Part shown: in pieces, positions 16,825-25,634 of the stretch
Layout of the letters: each line of letters opens with the position of its first letter
Position numbering within the stretch: the first letter of the stretch is position 1
NCBI RefSeq assembly: GCF_965262965.1
Contig: NZ_OZ253573.1
Coordinates: forward strand, 3,596,001-3,660,000
Length of the DNA stretch: 64,000 nt
DNA from: Poriferisodalis sp965262965
GTDB taxonomy: Bacteria; Actinomycetota; Acidimicrobiia; Acidimicrobiales; Poriferisodalaceae
Reading direction: 5' to 3'
Translations under genes and position numbers: made by a program
Notes under the pieces: generated by a model
Told to the model about the DNA's origin: nothing
Seen by the model: only the letters and a program-made list of their open reading frames with translations
Database searches by the model: none

Positions 16825-18867
16825 TCATGCGCCTTCGCCGTTAGGCGATCCGGGTTCACTGGCAGAGTGCAGCGACGCTTCGCGCGCTTCCAAGAAGTCG
16901 GCATTGGATCGTCTCGTCTTCGCCAACAAGTTGAACCAAGTCGAGTGAACCACAGTGCCCTCGTCGATATAGCGCCGGAGCAAGTCGGCTTGCATGTTGT
17001 CGGCAAGATCAATTTGGTCAACGATCAAGTGGAATATGCAGCCGCGGGCCCAGTGGTCGGTCAAGGCTTGCTCCTGCTCCCGCATGGAAGCGAAGACCGT
17101 GACGTAGTGGTAGAAGCGGGTGAAGTCTTCTCTCTTGAGTCCCGCGTGCGGCCGCTTGATCTCGATGCAATGGAGTTGGCCCGAAGTCTCCATCATGACG
17201 AAGTCGGGGCGGCGACGAAAATCCTCCGCAGGCAGCTCCAAGTCGCTTGGCCAACGCTCTTGAATCAGCGTGGCATATCGGTCAGCGAAAGTTCTCAGCG
17301 TTTGGTTGTCCGAGATGACTTCCCACTCTGGATTGATCAGCCAGGGCGCGCTGCGCAGGATCTCCTGCAGTCTTGATTCGTCAACCGGCTCCGAACGATT
17401 TCGCTCAAGGGCGGCTGTGAGACTCGAAATGGCTTCGATCCGACCCCTTGCTACCTGCGCATATGAGGCGAGTGCGGCAACCTCTGTACGTCGGAATAGC
17501 TCTACGAGCCGATCCAGCGCGTCAGAGTTGCCACCCGTCAGCTGTGCGAGATCGGCAAAACTCTCGACGAGCAGGTGATGAGGAGCGACAGACAGTACGA
17601 ATTGGACGAGACGTTCCAGGTATTCCGAGTCGTTGAGCTTCTCCTCGGATACGGACCTACCAAGCATCGTGGTGAGTTCGACGGCAGAATCGACGAGTTC
17701 GTCGTCGTTGAATGTGCTTCGCGCTCTCGATTCGACTCTTGACCTCTCGAGAACGCGCGTGGCCATCGACTGCTCGTGCACCGGAATGGCCGACCGGGCA
17801 ACTTCCTTCACCAACTGCTGGCCGTACAGCTTGAGTGCTTCGCCTTCTTCGGAGTTCCAGAGGATGTCTTGCCGGTCTGTCCTGATGAGGTCGTCGTGGT
17901 CGTCGACATCGAGCCAGTCGGCCACTACCTCGCCCACGAGGTACGACCGGATGACGAACTCGCCGCTATAGCCGGAACTCTGTTCGAAGTCCCGGGTCGT
18001 GGCAACGATCTTGTTCCTCGCGTAGATGCGGACACCGACGTCTTCGTCGTTCTTGTAGGCACTCTTGGCCTTCGCAACCCAGCCGCTCACCGCCAATTCC
18101 CTGTCTCCGCACGGCACGGGGCGATCGTCCAGACGAATTCGTGTTTGCTCGTCAACCTCGATCTCGAATGGCGGCAGGGGTTGTGCCCCGAAGAGACGTT
18201 CCCTGAGGTTCAGTACCGCAATCTCGAAGTCAGTCGTGCCGCGGAACACGCGCGCAAGCTGGCGGAGGAACACTTCCGCAGGGGGAACCCGCTTTGGGAG
18301 GAACTGCCGCAGCGTCACCTTGGTGCCGCTGGTTTCTCGCCATGTCCGGTCGAATTCACCGGACGTCAGCGGGGCGGCGCCCGGCTCGTCCTTGATGATC
18401 TCGTCGTAATCCATGACGAAATGGCTCACCTGGTACTTGCCATCGATGCGTTCGCCGCCCGCCGAGAGAATCTCGATCTGGCGGCAGATGCCGAATGGTG
18501 CAAGCTTCCCGATTCCTTTGCGGCCCATCACTGGTCTGTCGAATCGAGGCGATCTCGGCCCGTTCACCGAGCGCGTCCGGCGATCGCTGCCGACATCGAG
18601 GAACAAGAGCTGCGCCTCTCCGGGACTCATTCCGTGACCGTCGTCTTCGACCACGATGTCCCACGGTTGACCGTCGATGTCGGCGTTGTCGAGCTGAGTG
18701 CCCATCGGCAGGCTCACCGTCACCTGAGTCGCGTCAGCGTCGTAGCTGTTGGCGATCAACTCGGCTACGACAGCCGACGCACGGTCGTAGAGCCTGACAC
18801 CGAGCTTGTCGATCGTGAGCCGAGAGACGTTGAGCCTGTAGCCGGCTTCGTTCTCGCCCTGACTCAT
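16825..18867 (-). CDS. GHKL (HSP90/MORC-like) ATPase fused to a Shedu-type (DUF4263) nuclease domain
   Basis: A 680-residue protein. The N-terminus is a GHKL ATPase: ELIANSYDADA (36-46, motif N), EDDGHGM (74-80) and GRKGIGKLAPFG (115-126, ATP lid). A transducer-like region follows to about 330. The C-terminal third (about 500-640) fits DUF4263/Shedu: LQEILRSAPWLI, then RRRPDFVMME and CIEIKRP (about 550-572) as the PD-(D/E)xK core. It is co-oriented with a C5 methylase 1 nt downstream. MORC-like ATPases in restriction-type operons are known. The nuclease fusion makes it the likely ATP-gated restriction effector. TTG at 18882 is an alternative start. Confidence 0.85.
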   Translation of the reverse strand: MSQGENEAGYRLNVSRLTIDKLGVRLYDRASAVVAELIANSYDADATQVTVSLPMGTQLDNADIDGQPWDIVVEDDGHGMSPGEAQLLFLDVGSDRRTRSVNGPRSPRFDRPVMGRKGIGKLAPFGICRQIEILSAGGERIDGKYQVSHFVMDYDEIIKDEPGAAPLTSGEFDRTWRETSGTKVTLRQFLPKRVPPAEVFLRQLARVFRGTTDFEIAVLNLRERLFGAQPLPPFEIEVDEQTRIRLDDRPVPCGDRELAVSGWVAKAKSAYKNDEDVGVRIYARNKIVATTRDFEQSSGYSGEFVIRSYLVGEVVADWLDVDDHDDLIRTDRQDILWNSEEGEALKLYGQQLVKEVARSAIPVHEQSMATRVLERSRVESRARSTFNDDELVDSAVELTTMLGRSVSEEKLNDSEYLERLVQFVLSVAPHHLLVESFADLAQLTGGNSDALDRLVELFRRTEVAALASYAQVARGRIEAISSLTAALERNRSEPVDESRLQEILRSAPWLINPEWEVISDNQTLRTFADRYATLIQERWPSDLELPAEDFRRRPDFVMMETSGQLHCIEIKRPHAGLKREDFTRFYHYVTVFASMREQEQALTDHWARGCIFHLIVDQIDLADNMQADLLRRYIDEGTVVHSTWFNLLAKTRRSNADFLEAREASLHSASEPGSPNGEGA

Positions 18868-19169
18868 CAGTCGCACTCCCAAACGCCAAGCCTCGGCTGC
18901 GCGGCTACTGCCGGGTCGAAGCTACTGCCTGGCCCCGCTGTGACCAGTGGAGTTTCGTGTGGGTCGGCAATCTTCGGCAGGTCAGCACTTGGCCGCTCAG
19001 GCTCACGCGAGCGAGCGGTACGACATGAGTGAGGGAAGCCTTCATGTCGCCATTTTGTGTGACAGGTTCCGGTGCTGCAGCAGTCGAGTCACGACACGCA
19101 TGCCGGTTCGCATGAGGTGCTCGCGCTGTCCACGGGTGTGGCTTTCGCAAACTCGCCCTTTCGGACAAG
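18868..19169. other. Intergenic region between divergent defence operons
   Basis: About 300 bp carrying no convincing gene. It should hold the promoter of the leftward GHKL-methylase operon and, at its right end, that of the ATPase pair. No clear sigma-factor boxes were identified for the leftward operon. Confidence 0.4.
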
Positions 19170-19200
19170 TCGCACACATCGAACTGTATGATGTGTGCGA
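19170..19200 (+). promoter_or_regulatory. Perfect 11-bp inverted repeat with -10-like box, operator of the ATPase pair
   Basis: TCGCACACATC, 9 bp, GATGTGTGCGA: two perfect 11-bp arms ending 1 bp before the ATG at 19202. The spacer and right arm contain TATGAT (19187-19192), a good -10 box. Transcription would then start almost at the ATG (a leaderless or near-leaderless message), and a dimer bound here would block it. The winged-helix domain of the downstream protein is a candidate repressor. Confidence 0.65.
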
Positions 19201-19201
19201 C

Positions 19202-20260
19202 ATGTCACTACAATCGCTCAGTCGGCGGCCCTTGACGGCATCGGCACGTGATCAAGAGTTCTTCATCCCAGGTCCAGAGCTGGATCAGTTACGGGGGGCC
19301 GTGCGTCTGGGCTTGAACGTCTACATCGGCGGTGGACCGGGTTCGGGCAAGACCACGCTGCTGCGCCGCATCGAGCACGAGTTCGAGGGCACTGCCGTCT
19401 TCGTCAGGGCCGAGCCGTCATCTTCGGCGACGGCATTGCTCGAAGAGATTGCCGACGCGATTCGGCATCCGTTCAACGTCTACGCGTCGGAACGGACCTC
19501 CGGCACCGAACTTGATGTGCGGCTCCTCGAGGCCACGCTCAGCGTTGCAATTGACAGCTGGGACGACGGGTCGGGACCGCCCTCGGTGGTGCTCGTTGAC
19601 GGGGCCGTTCACGAACACTTGCAGGTGCTCTTCGGCCGCTACAGAGATGCGCTGTGGGAACTGCCTTTGACGTGGATTGTCGCTAGCAGGCGCGCGAACC
19701 CACCTCGCCCGGCCGATGCATTCTTTGACCGTTCCGTCCAACTTGAACCCTGGTCCGAAGGTCGCATTCGGCGTCTCATCGAGACGCGCATGCCTGATTG
19801 GCCTGCCGAGTGGTGCGCGGACGTTGCTGCCATCTTGGGGCCGGCAACGCCGACACAAGCGCTCTTGGACCTGCAGTCGCTCGCACTGGGCGGGGACCAG
19901 ACGGCGCTGATCGCCGCGTTGGCAGACGACCGGTCACGGGTCGCAGAGCTGCCCGATCGGTTGCGCAAGTTCTATTTGGCCCTCTGTCAGGCGGGGCCGA
20001 CGCATGCCGGGGACGAGTGGCTGCTGGAGGCAGTGGGCGTCACCAGGCCGAGAGTCGTGCACTGGCTCAAGGAACTCGAGGCGCTCGGACTCGTAGAGGC
20101 TGAGCGGGATGGTCGACGGATGAACTACACCGCCCGCCGCTTCTCCTACTTGTCGAAGCTGCTCGGAAATCAGGCGGCCGGTCGAGCCGCTTCCGACCAA
20201 GATGCGGTCCGCAGTGTGGTCGAAGCATCTCGCGCAGTTGCTGAGGTCGACCCATTCTGA
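19202..20260 (+). CDS. P-loop ATPase with C-terminal winged helix, first gene of an ATPase pair
   Basis: A 352-residue protein. A tag EFFIPGPELDQLRGAVRLG precedes Walker A GPGSGKTT (45-52). A Walker B-like PSVVLVDG lies near 125-132. A C-terminal winged helix (about 255-325; ...RPRVVHWLKELEALGLVEAE then GRRMNYTARR) looks DNA-binding. This is the archaeal-ATPase/STAND-like layout seen in prokaryotic regulators and defence proteins. ATG at 19202 is chosen because it directly follows the operator. The next gene, 14 bp downstream, encodes another ATPase. The function is not known. Confidence 0.8.
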   Translation: MSLQSLSRRPLTASARDQEFFIPGPELDQLRGAVRLGLNVYIGGGPGSGKTTLLRRIEHEFEGTAVFVRAEPSSSATALLEEIADAIRHPFNVYASERTSGTELDVRLLEATLSVAIDSWDDGSGPPSVVLVDGAVHEHLQVLFGRYRDALWELPLTWIVASRRANPPRPADAFFDRSVQLEPWSEGRIRRLIETRMPDWPAEWCADVAAILGPATPTQALLDLQSLALGGDQTALIAALADDRSRVAELPDRLRKFYLALCQAGPTHAGDEWLLEAVGVTRPRVVHWLKELEALGLVEAERDGRRMNYTARRFSYLSKLLGNQAAGRAASDQDAVRSVVEASRAVAEVDPF

Positions 20261-20274
20261 AGGGCGCCAAGCAC

Positions 20275-21276
20275 ATGAGCCTGTCGTTGGAAGTGCTCGC
20301 CGACGCGTATGCATTCGAGAGCAGTCCGAGGCGCATGGACCTGGGCGTGCTCCACGTTCCGTTCGACGAGCTGACTGACGGCGCCGAGACCGAGGCTCGG
20401 CTGGATGCGTCGATTCGACGACGCGAGCCCGTCGCCCTGATCGGAGCGAGCGGCTGCGGCAAGTCGAGCGTCATTGCCCACGTACTGGGTCCCACGGTGG
20501 AAGGGGTGGTGCCGGTGTATGTCCCGGTGGCTGCTGCGCCGGCCCAGACCGCTGACACTGCGGACCACCTGGCCGACCACCTGCTGACGACGTTTTCTCG
20601 GCTCGCTGAACCCATTGCCGGACTAGTCGAGCGGGACTTGGCGCGATCGACCACCACAACGACTCGGGTACGCCGTGGTCGAGCGGGTTTCGCAGGCCGA
20701 TGGCTCGGTGCCGATGTCGCCGGTGAGGTTCGGCACCAAACGCAGACCGAGCGAAACGCCACGCTCGCCGACAAGACCGACGCTCTGGTCCAGGTGCTCG
20801 CGATCGTCGCTGACGGGCACCTTGTGCCCGTGATCGTGTTCGACGACACAGATCGGTGGCTCAGCAACGAGAACGCCCAGTTGGTAACCAACTTCTTCGC
20901 AGAGGGAGTGCGGTGGCTCCTGGAGTTGCCTGCAGCACTTGTCGTCGCGGTGCATCCCCACTACTTCGAGGTCACGTCGCAGGCCGAACTGCTGTGCTAT
21001 CTCGACACGCGCATCAACATTCCCCGATTGGAGTCGGCAACTGCTGTCGATGCAATCCTGCGGAGGCGGATCGACAGGATTGTCGGCGCTCCGAATCCGA
21101 ACTTGACTGATGTCCTTGCCTCGGATGCATCCGCTGCGGTTCTTGCGGTGTATCGAGAGTCCGGTTCGCTCCGGCGGGCGCTCCAGGTTTGCCACACGGC
21201 TCTGCACGACGCTCTCAGCGACGGCGTTGAACAGATCAGCGCTCGACATGTCGTTGCCGCTGCAAGTGCCGGATGA
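20275..21276 (+). CDS. AAA-type ATPase, second gene of the pair
   Basis: A 333-residue ATPase with Walker A GASGCGKSS at 57-65 and Walker B VPVIVFDD at 184-191, followed by TDRW. A basic Thr/Arg stretch lies at about 120-140. The C-terminal helices resemble the lid of Orc/Cdc6-like or NB-ARC ATPases. It is separated from the first ATPase by 14 bp with GAAGGG upstream of its ATG, so both come from the same palindrome-controlled promoter. The two may form a heteromeric complex. No effector domain is visible in either, so a role in defence rests on location only. Confidence 0.8.
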   Translation: MSLSLEVLADAYAFESSPRRMDLGVLHVPFDELTDGAETEARLDASIRRREPVALIGASGCGKSSVIAHVLGPTVEGVVPVYVPVAAAPAQTADTADHLADHLLTTFSRLAEPIAGLVERDLARSTTTTTRVRRGRAGFAGRWLGADVAGEVRHQTQTERNATLADKTDALVQVLAIVADGHLVPVIVFDDTDRWLSNENAQLVTNFFAEGVRWLLELPAALVVAVHPHYFEVTSQAELLCYLDTRINIPRLESATAVDAILRRRIDRIVGAPNPNLTDVLASDASAAVLAVYRESGSLRRALQVCHTALHDALSDGVEQISARHVVAAASAG

Positions 21277-21641
21277 GTCGCGTATGGACGAGTTGCACCA
21301 ATTGGCACACCAAACCCCAGAAGCGACAGAAACCGAGGCCAATGCCAGCGAGCCTCGTTTGGGACTACTGCAAAGCTGCCACGAGGCGCTCGCGTCGTTC
21401 GTGCCGGACATAGGCGAGGCGCTGGGGGGCGGAAGTTGGCCGCGGCGGGCGTGCCTGCTGTGCAGGCGCTCGGGAGTTCCCGTGTCCACCTCGTCGAGCC
21501 ACGACATCGCCCGCACACCGGCACTCGGTCCGTCTCCGGTCACCAACCACAGGATGCGCGCCGGTGCCTGAAGCCCCGGTCGCCTCGCCATGTAGTAGGC
21601 GTTCTCTCTCGCTGTGGCGACCTCCTCCTAACATGAACCCC

Positions 21642-21690
21642 ACCGAGCCCAGAAGCCCCGATCCCAAAAAAAGACGAAGGCTCGGTTTTT
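21642..21690 (+). terminator. Probable rho-independent terminator after the ATPase pair
   Basis: ACCGAGCC (21642-21649) pairs with GGCTCGGT (21679-21686). A T-rich run TTTTCTT follows at once. The 29-nt loop is long, so it is weaker than a classical terminator. Orientation fits transcripts from the ATPase pair. Confidence 0.6.
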
Positions 21691-21861
21691 CTTGCGCCGG
21701 CGGGTCGGTGAGCGCAGGCCAGACTCAAAGAGCTGAATCCCTTCCAGCGGGCGCACCGCTCACGTCGCCGTTCAGCGCGACTCCACCACGTCGCTGTCTC
21801 AACTCTCTCGTCGGGATCGAGTTCCACCCGCGTCGCCATCATCCACCCCGAAACGAATATG

Positions 21862-21894
21862 CCCCGCCATTCCCGGAGAACCGGGAATGCGGGG
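21862..21894. other. Strong bulged hairpin of unknown role
   Basis: Arms of 15 and 14 nt (starting CCCCG and ending CGGGG) pair fully except for one bulged C, around an AGAA tetraloop. No U-tract follows. It could be a U-less terminator or part of a structured RNA in the spacer before hsdM. Confidence 0.5.
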
Positions 21895-22171
21895 AGCAGT
21901 GCCCAGACTGTAGCGCAAGCGACCACAAAGTCGTCCGCGACCTGCTCAATCCGACTCTCGGGATGTGTTCGCTCAAGTCGGTGCCGTCGATGGAGACCGC
22001 GAAGCAGCGGTCGCTCATGCCGCGGAAACGGCCAGTTCGACAGTCACCATGTCATCGGCGTCAAATGAGAGTTGCCTCGGAGCTTCCGGTTCCTCGATTG
22101 AGTCGAGGTCGATGATCTGGTGGTTCGGGTCGGAACTCGAGTATTCGACTCTCGCGGCGTAGCGTGAGCCG

Positions 22172-23611
22172 ATGCCCGCTCAGGATCCGAAGGCGATGGT
22201 GCAGAAGCTGTGGGACTTCTGCGACGTGCTTCGCGACGACGGTTTGTCCTACGGCGACTATCTCGAACAGCTCACGTACCTGCTGTTTCTGAAGATGGCC
22301 GATGAGCAGTACGTGATGCTCAGCGGCGACCGGATCGTCCCCGTCGAGCACGATTGGCAGTCGCTGCTGAGCCTCTCGGGAGCGGAACTCGAAGCTCACT
22401 ACAGCAATGCGCTGGCGGCACTGGGCACGAGCGAGGACATGCTCGGCGTGGTCTTCCACAAGGCCCGCAACCGCATCCAGACGCCGGCCAAGCTGGAGCA
22501 GCTCATCAAGGAGTTCATCGATCAGCACGAGTGGATGAGCTACGACGCCGACCTCAAGGGCGACGCGTATGAGGGGCTGATCGAGAAGACCGCCCAGGAG
22601 GGCGCCAGGGGAGCGGGCCAGTACTTCACGCCCCGGGCACTCATCAACGCCATCGTCGATGTGATGGCGCCCGAGCCTGACGACCGCGTCTGCGACCCCG
22701 CCTGCGGCACCGGCGGGTTCTTCCTGGGCGCATACCGGTCGATCGTCGAGCGGTTCCCGCACCTGGAACCCGACCAGGTCGCTCACCTGCGCTCGGGTGC
22801 GTTCACCGGTTGGGAGATTGCCGACCTGCCTGCCCGTCTGTGCGCCATGAACATGCTGCTGCACGGCATCGAGAGCCCCGAGTCCGACTCGCCGATCGTT
22901 GTGGACGACGCTCTGCGGGACCCTCCCGGCAAGCCCTTCGACATGGTGCTGACCAACCCGCCGTTCGGCCGGTCGTCTTCGGACAGCTACGAGCGGGAGG
23001 ACTTCTGGGCGACCACCCGCAACAAGCAGCTCAACTTCGTCCAGCATGTGGTGAGCCTGCTGAAGATCGGTGGGGATGCGGCAGTGGTGGTGCCCGACAA
23101 CGTGCTGTTCGAGGCGGGCGCTGGCGAGACGATCCGCCGCCGGTTGCTGCACGACTGCGATGTCCACACCCTGCTGCGGCTGCCGACCGGGATCTTCTAC
23201 GCCCAAGGCGTGAAGGCCAACGTGCTGTTCTTCCGCCGCCGCGAGGGCGCCGAGGACCCGTGGACCCGAGAGTTGTGGGTGTACGACCTGCGCACCAACA
23301 AGCACTTCACGCTCAAGCAGAACCCGCTCACGAGAGCCGACCTGGACGACTTCGTCGCCTGCTACTGGGCCGACGCCCGCCACCAGCGTAAGGAATCTGA
23401 GCGGTTCAAACGCTATGCCTACGACGAGCTGATCGCCCGCGACAAGATCAGCCTCGACCTGTTCTGGCTCCGAGACGAGAGTCTCGAGGACGCCGACAAC
23501 CTGCCGCCCCCAGACGTCCTCGCCGCCGAGATAGCCGAAGACCTCGAAGCCGCCCTCGCCGAGATCCAAGCTCTGGCCGAGTCCCTCGCCGCCGCATCCG
23601 AATCCGGTTGA
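22172..23611 (+). CDS. hsdM: Type I restriction enzyme, M (methylase) subunit
   Basis: A 479-residue adenine-N6 methylase. The N-terminal helical HsdM domain (KLWDFCDVLRDDGLSYGDYL) precedes motif I DPACGTGGF (175-183) and motif IV NPPFG (262-266). Together with HsdS it methylates the host sites; HsdR joins to cut unmodified DNA. It lies about 12 kb from hsdS on the same strand with other defence genes between, and has its own promoter region. No other methylase for HsdR/HsdS is in the window, so it is the likely partner. The C-terminal tail is Ala/Glu-rich. Confidence 0.93.
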   Translation: MPAQDPKAMVQKLWDFCDVLRDDGLSYGDYLEQLTYLLFLKMADEQYVMLSGDRIVPVEHDWQSLLSLSGAELEAHYSNALAALGTSEDMLGVVFHKARNRIQTPAKLEQLIKEFIDQHEWMSYDADLKGDAYEGLIEKTAQEGARGAGQYFTPRALINAIVDVMAPEPDDRVCDPACGTGGFFLGAYRSIVERFPHLEPDQVAHLRSGAFTGWEIADLPARLCAMNMLLHGIESPESDSPIVVDDALRDPPGKPFDMVLTNPPFGRSSSDSYEREDFWATTRNKQLNFVQHVVSLLKIGGDAAVVVPDNVLFEAGAGETIRRRLLHDCDVHTLLRLPTGIFYAQGVKANVLFFRRREGAEDPWTRELWVYDLRTNKHFTLKQNPLTRADLDDFVACYWADARHQRKESERFKRYAYDELIARDKISLDLFWLRDESLEDADNLPPPDVLAAEIAEDLEAALAEIQALAESLAAASESG

Positions 23612-23815
23612 GCCAACCGTCCCTGTTGGCTGTCGTGGATCCGATTGGCGAGGCAGAGCTTGTCGCCGGCGGCAGAACCGTCGTACTCTCGTGGACGATT
23701 CTTGTCACACCCCTAGTGCACGCTGACGTTCGTGCAACCGCCGACAGGTCGCTGTCTTGAGCGACGCACACGTCGACTTACCGTCCGACCGTCTATCTGC
23801 CGAAGGGAAGCGATC

Positions 23816-24577
23816 ATGAGCGACCGCACCGGCATCGAGTGGACTGAGGCGACGTGGAATCCCACCACAGGCTGTGACCGCACGTCTGTGGGCTGCGACA
23901 ACTGTTACGCGCTCACGCTGGCGAAGCGCCTGAAGGCGATGGGCAACCCTCGCTACCAGCGCGACGGTGACCCGTCCTTGAGCGGACCAGGCTTCGGCCT
24001 GACCCTGCATCACGACCTGCTTGACCGGCCGCGGCATTGGCGCAGGCCCCGCTTGATATTCGTGAACTCGATGAGCGACTTGTTTCATCCCGATGTGCCA
24101 CTGGATTTCATCCAGAAGGTGTTCGAGGTGATGGCCGACACTCCGCAGCACACCTACCAAGTGCTCACGAAGCGGTCGAAGCGGCTTGCAGCTGTCGCAG
24201 GCGATCTGGAATGGCCTTCGAACGTCTGGATGGGCGTCACGGTTGAGACGCCCCGCTACGCCTTCCGCATCGACCATCTGCGCTCGGTAGGCGCTGCGGT
24301 GCGTTTCATTAGCGCCGAACCGCTCTTGGAGGCGCTGCCGAGTCTTGACCTGACTGACATTCACTGGCTCATTGCCGGAGGCGAGAGTGGTCCCGGTGCA
24401 CGTCAGATCGAAGAAGAATGGGCAATGGACCTGCGAGACCAGTGCGCCGATGCTGAGGTCGCGTTCTTTTTCAAGCAGTGGGGTGGTCGCACGCCCAAGG
24501 CCCGCGGCCGCGAACTCCAAGGCCTGACCTACGACGAAATGCCCGGTGTCGCCGTAGGGATTTCAACTGTTCGATAA
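23816..24577 (+). CDS. DUF5131 (phage Gp37/Gp68-like) three-Cys-motif protein
   Basis: A 253-residue DUF5131 protein. GIEWTEATWNPTTGC starts the family, followed by Cys20, Cys27 and Cys30 (C-x6-C-x2-C), an arrangement that can hold an iron-sulfur cluster. Conserved later blocks are FVNSMSDLFH, YQVLTKRSKR, ISAEPLLE and GGESGPGAR, then FFFKQWGG. The family is common in phages and defence regions and is typically adjacent to TcmP, as here. ATG at 23816 is chosen for its GGAAG ribosome site. The biochemical activity is not established. Confidence 0.9.
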   Translation: MSDRTGIEWTEATWNPTTGCDRTSVGCDNCYALTLAKRLKAMGNPRYQRDGDPSLSGPGFGLTLHHDLLDRPRHWRRPRLIFVNSMSDLFHPDVPLDFIQKVFEVMADTPQHTYQVLTKRSKRLAAVAGDLEWPSNVWMGVTVETPRYAFRIDHLRSVGAAVRFISAEPLLEALPSLDLTDIHWLIAGGESGPGARQIEEEWAMDLRDQCADAEVAFFFKQWGGRTPKARGRELQGLTYDEMPGVAVGISTVR

Positions 24578-24590
24578 CCATCAGCTTATC
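24573..24590 (+). promoter_or_regulatory. Inverted repeat upstream of tcmP
   Basis: GATAA-N8-TTATC overlaps the last codons of the DUF5131 gene. A further GTTATCGTGA half-site-like sequence lies about 15 bp on. This marks a likely separate promoter or operator for tcmP. Confidence 0.35.
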
Positions 24591-24644
24591 TCAGGCACTC
24601 CCATGTTATCGTGACTACGACGGTCTCTTAAGTGCGGGGTTGTG

Positions 24645-25598
24645 ATGGATACGTTGTTTGCGATAAGCGATGATGAACTCGATCAGTTGGAAGCTGAGGT
24701 CAACACCTTCAAAGTTGTGCCCAGGCCTCGGGACACGATCACCGAGCTTCGCGAGTACCACGGGTGGACCCTCAACAAACTTGAAGTGCTTGAGAACTAC
24801 TTCGTGCTATATCGAAGAGTTGCCGGCGGCGGCACATATATCGACGCGTTTGCCGGAACAGGGCGCGGTACATCTATTCGAAACGGCGAACAACGTGTGC
24901 GAGACGGCAGCGCATTAATCGCAGCGAAAAGTGGTGCATTTTCTCAGTTGCACTTGTGCGAGAAAGACTCTGACAGTATTGATCAGCTTGACGGTTCTGT
25001 GGCAACGCTCACTGAACGCCAAATCGATCGAATCAACATACACAACGGTGACTGCAATCGGATCATTCCAGGCTTGATCGACTCTGAACGGCTCGACTCT
25101 GAACGCCCGTGCTTTGCCTTGCTTGACCAAGACTCCACTCAGCTAACCTGGGAAACAATCGAGAAGCTCGCTCATTGGAAAGCCTATGAGCCTCCGCCTG
25201 AAGGACAGGGCCGGCCCAAGAGGTGCAAGGTTGAGTTGTGGATCCTCTTCAACTCGCACCAAGTTGTAAATCGAATCTGGCCAAGTGACCGAGAGAAGCA
25301 TCCAATGCCGCTTGGAGTGGATGCACTAGACAGGATGTTTGGACAACGCTCGGTCTGGTTTGATCTATGGGAAGCCGGAGCGTCAACTGATGCGCTCGTC
25401 GAGCGATACAAGGAACGTCTCTACGACCTTGGTTATCAGTATGTGATTCCGCAGTTGATCAAGGATCCTGCAACGGGTCGTCCGCAGTATTTTATGTACC
25501 ATGCGACTGACCACCCAAGCGCTATCTCGTTGATGAGGTGGGCCAAGCGCAACGCGGATGGCTACGAGAACGTTCAGCTCCCCGGCTTCGAGATCTAA
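24645..25598 (+). CDS. tcmP: Three-Cys-motif partner protein
   Basis: A 317-residue TcmP-family protein. LREYHGWTLNKLEVLENYF and TYIDAFAGTGRG form an N-terminal methylase-like start (the AFAGTG loop resembles a SAM-binding motif I). FALLDQDSTQLTWETIEKLA is the expected later acidic motif. By definition the family occurs next to three-Cys-motif (DUF5131) proteins. The stretch from 24.6 to 26.1 kb is visibly richer in A and T than its neighbours, a sign of transfer. ATG at 24645 is used (GTG at 24642 possible). The substrate is unknown. Confidence 0.85.
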   Translation: MDTLFAISDDELDQLEAEVNTFKVVPRPRDTITELREYHGWTLNKLEVLENYFVLYRRVAGGGTYIDAFAGTGRGTSIRNGEQRVRDGSALIAAKSGAFSQLHLCEKDSDSIDQLDGSVATLTERQIDRINIHNGDCNRIIPGLIDSERLDSERPCFALLDQDSTQLTWETIEKLAHWKAYEPPPEGQGRPKRCKVELWILFNSHQVVNRIWPSDREKHPMPLGVDALDRMFGQRSVWFDLWEAGASTDALVERYKERLYDLGYQYVIPQLIKDPATGRPQYFMYHATDHPSAISLMRWAKRNADGYENVQLPGFEI

Positions 25599-25634
25599 TT
25601 GTAGAAACGATCGGGTGCTTCAGTTGACTTAATC

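Larger units (their letters stand above)
21277..22171. other. Long spacer between the ATPase pair and hsdM
   Basis: About 900 bp without a gene I can support. A frame of about 100 codons running from the end of the ATPase (21248-21571) is Ser/Pro/Arg-rich with no domain; minus-strand frames are similar. The stretch contains a terminator-like element (21642-21690), a strong bulged hairpin (21862-21894) and an ACTCGAGT palindrome (22135-22142) 29 bp before hsdM. It may hold a non-coding RNA or eroded genes. Confidence 0.4.

Noticed and set aside
21248..21571. A possible third gene after the ATPase pair
   Set aside because: The frame overlaps the ATPase end, has no ribosome site or domain and turns into Ser/Pro/Arg-rich low-quality sequence. 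It is left as part of the spacer.
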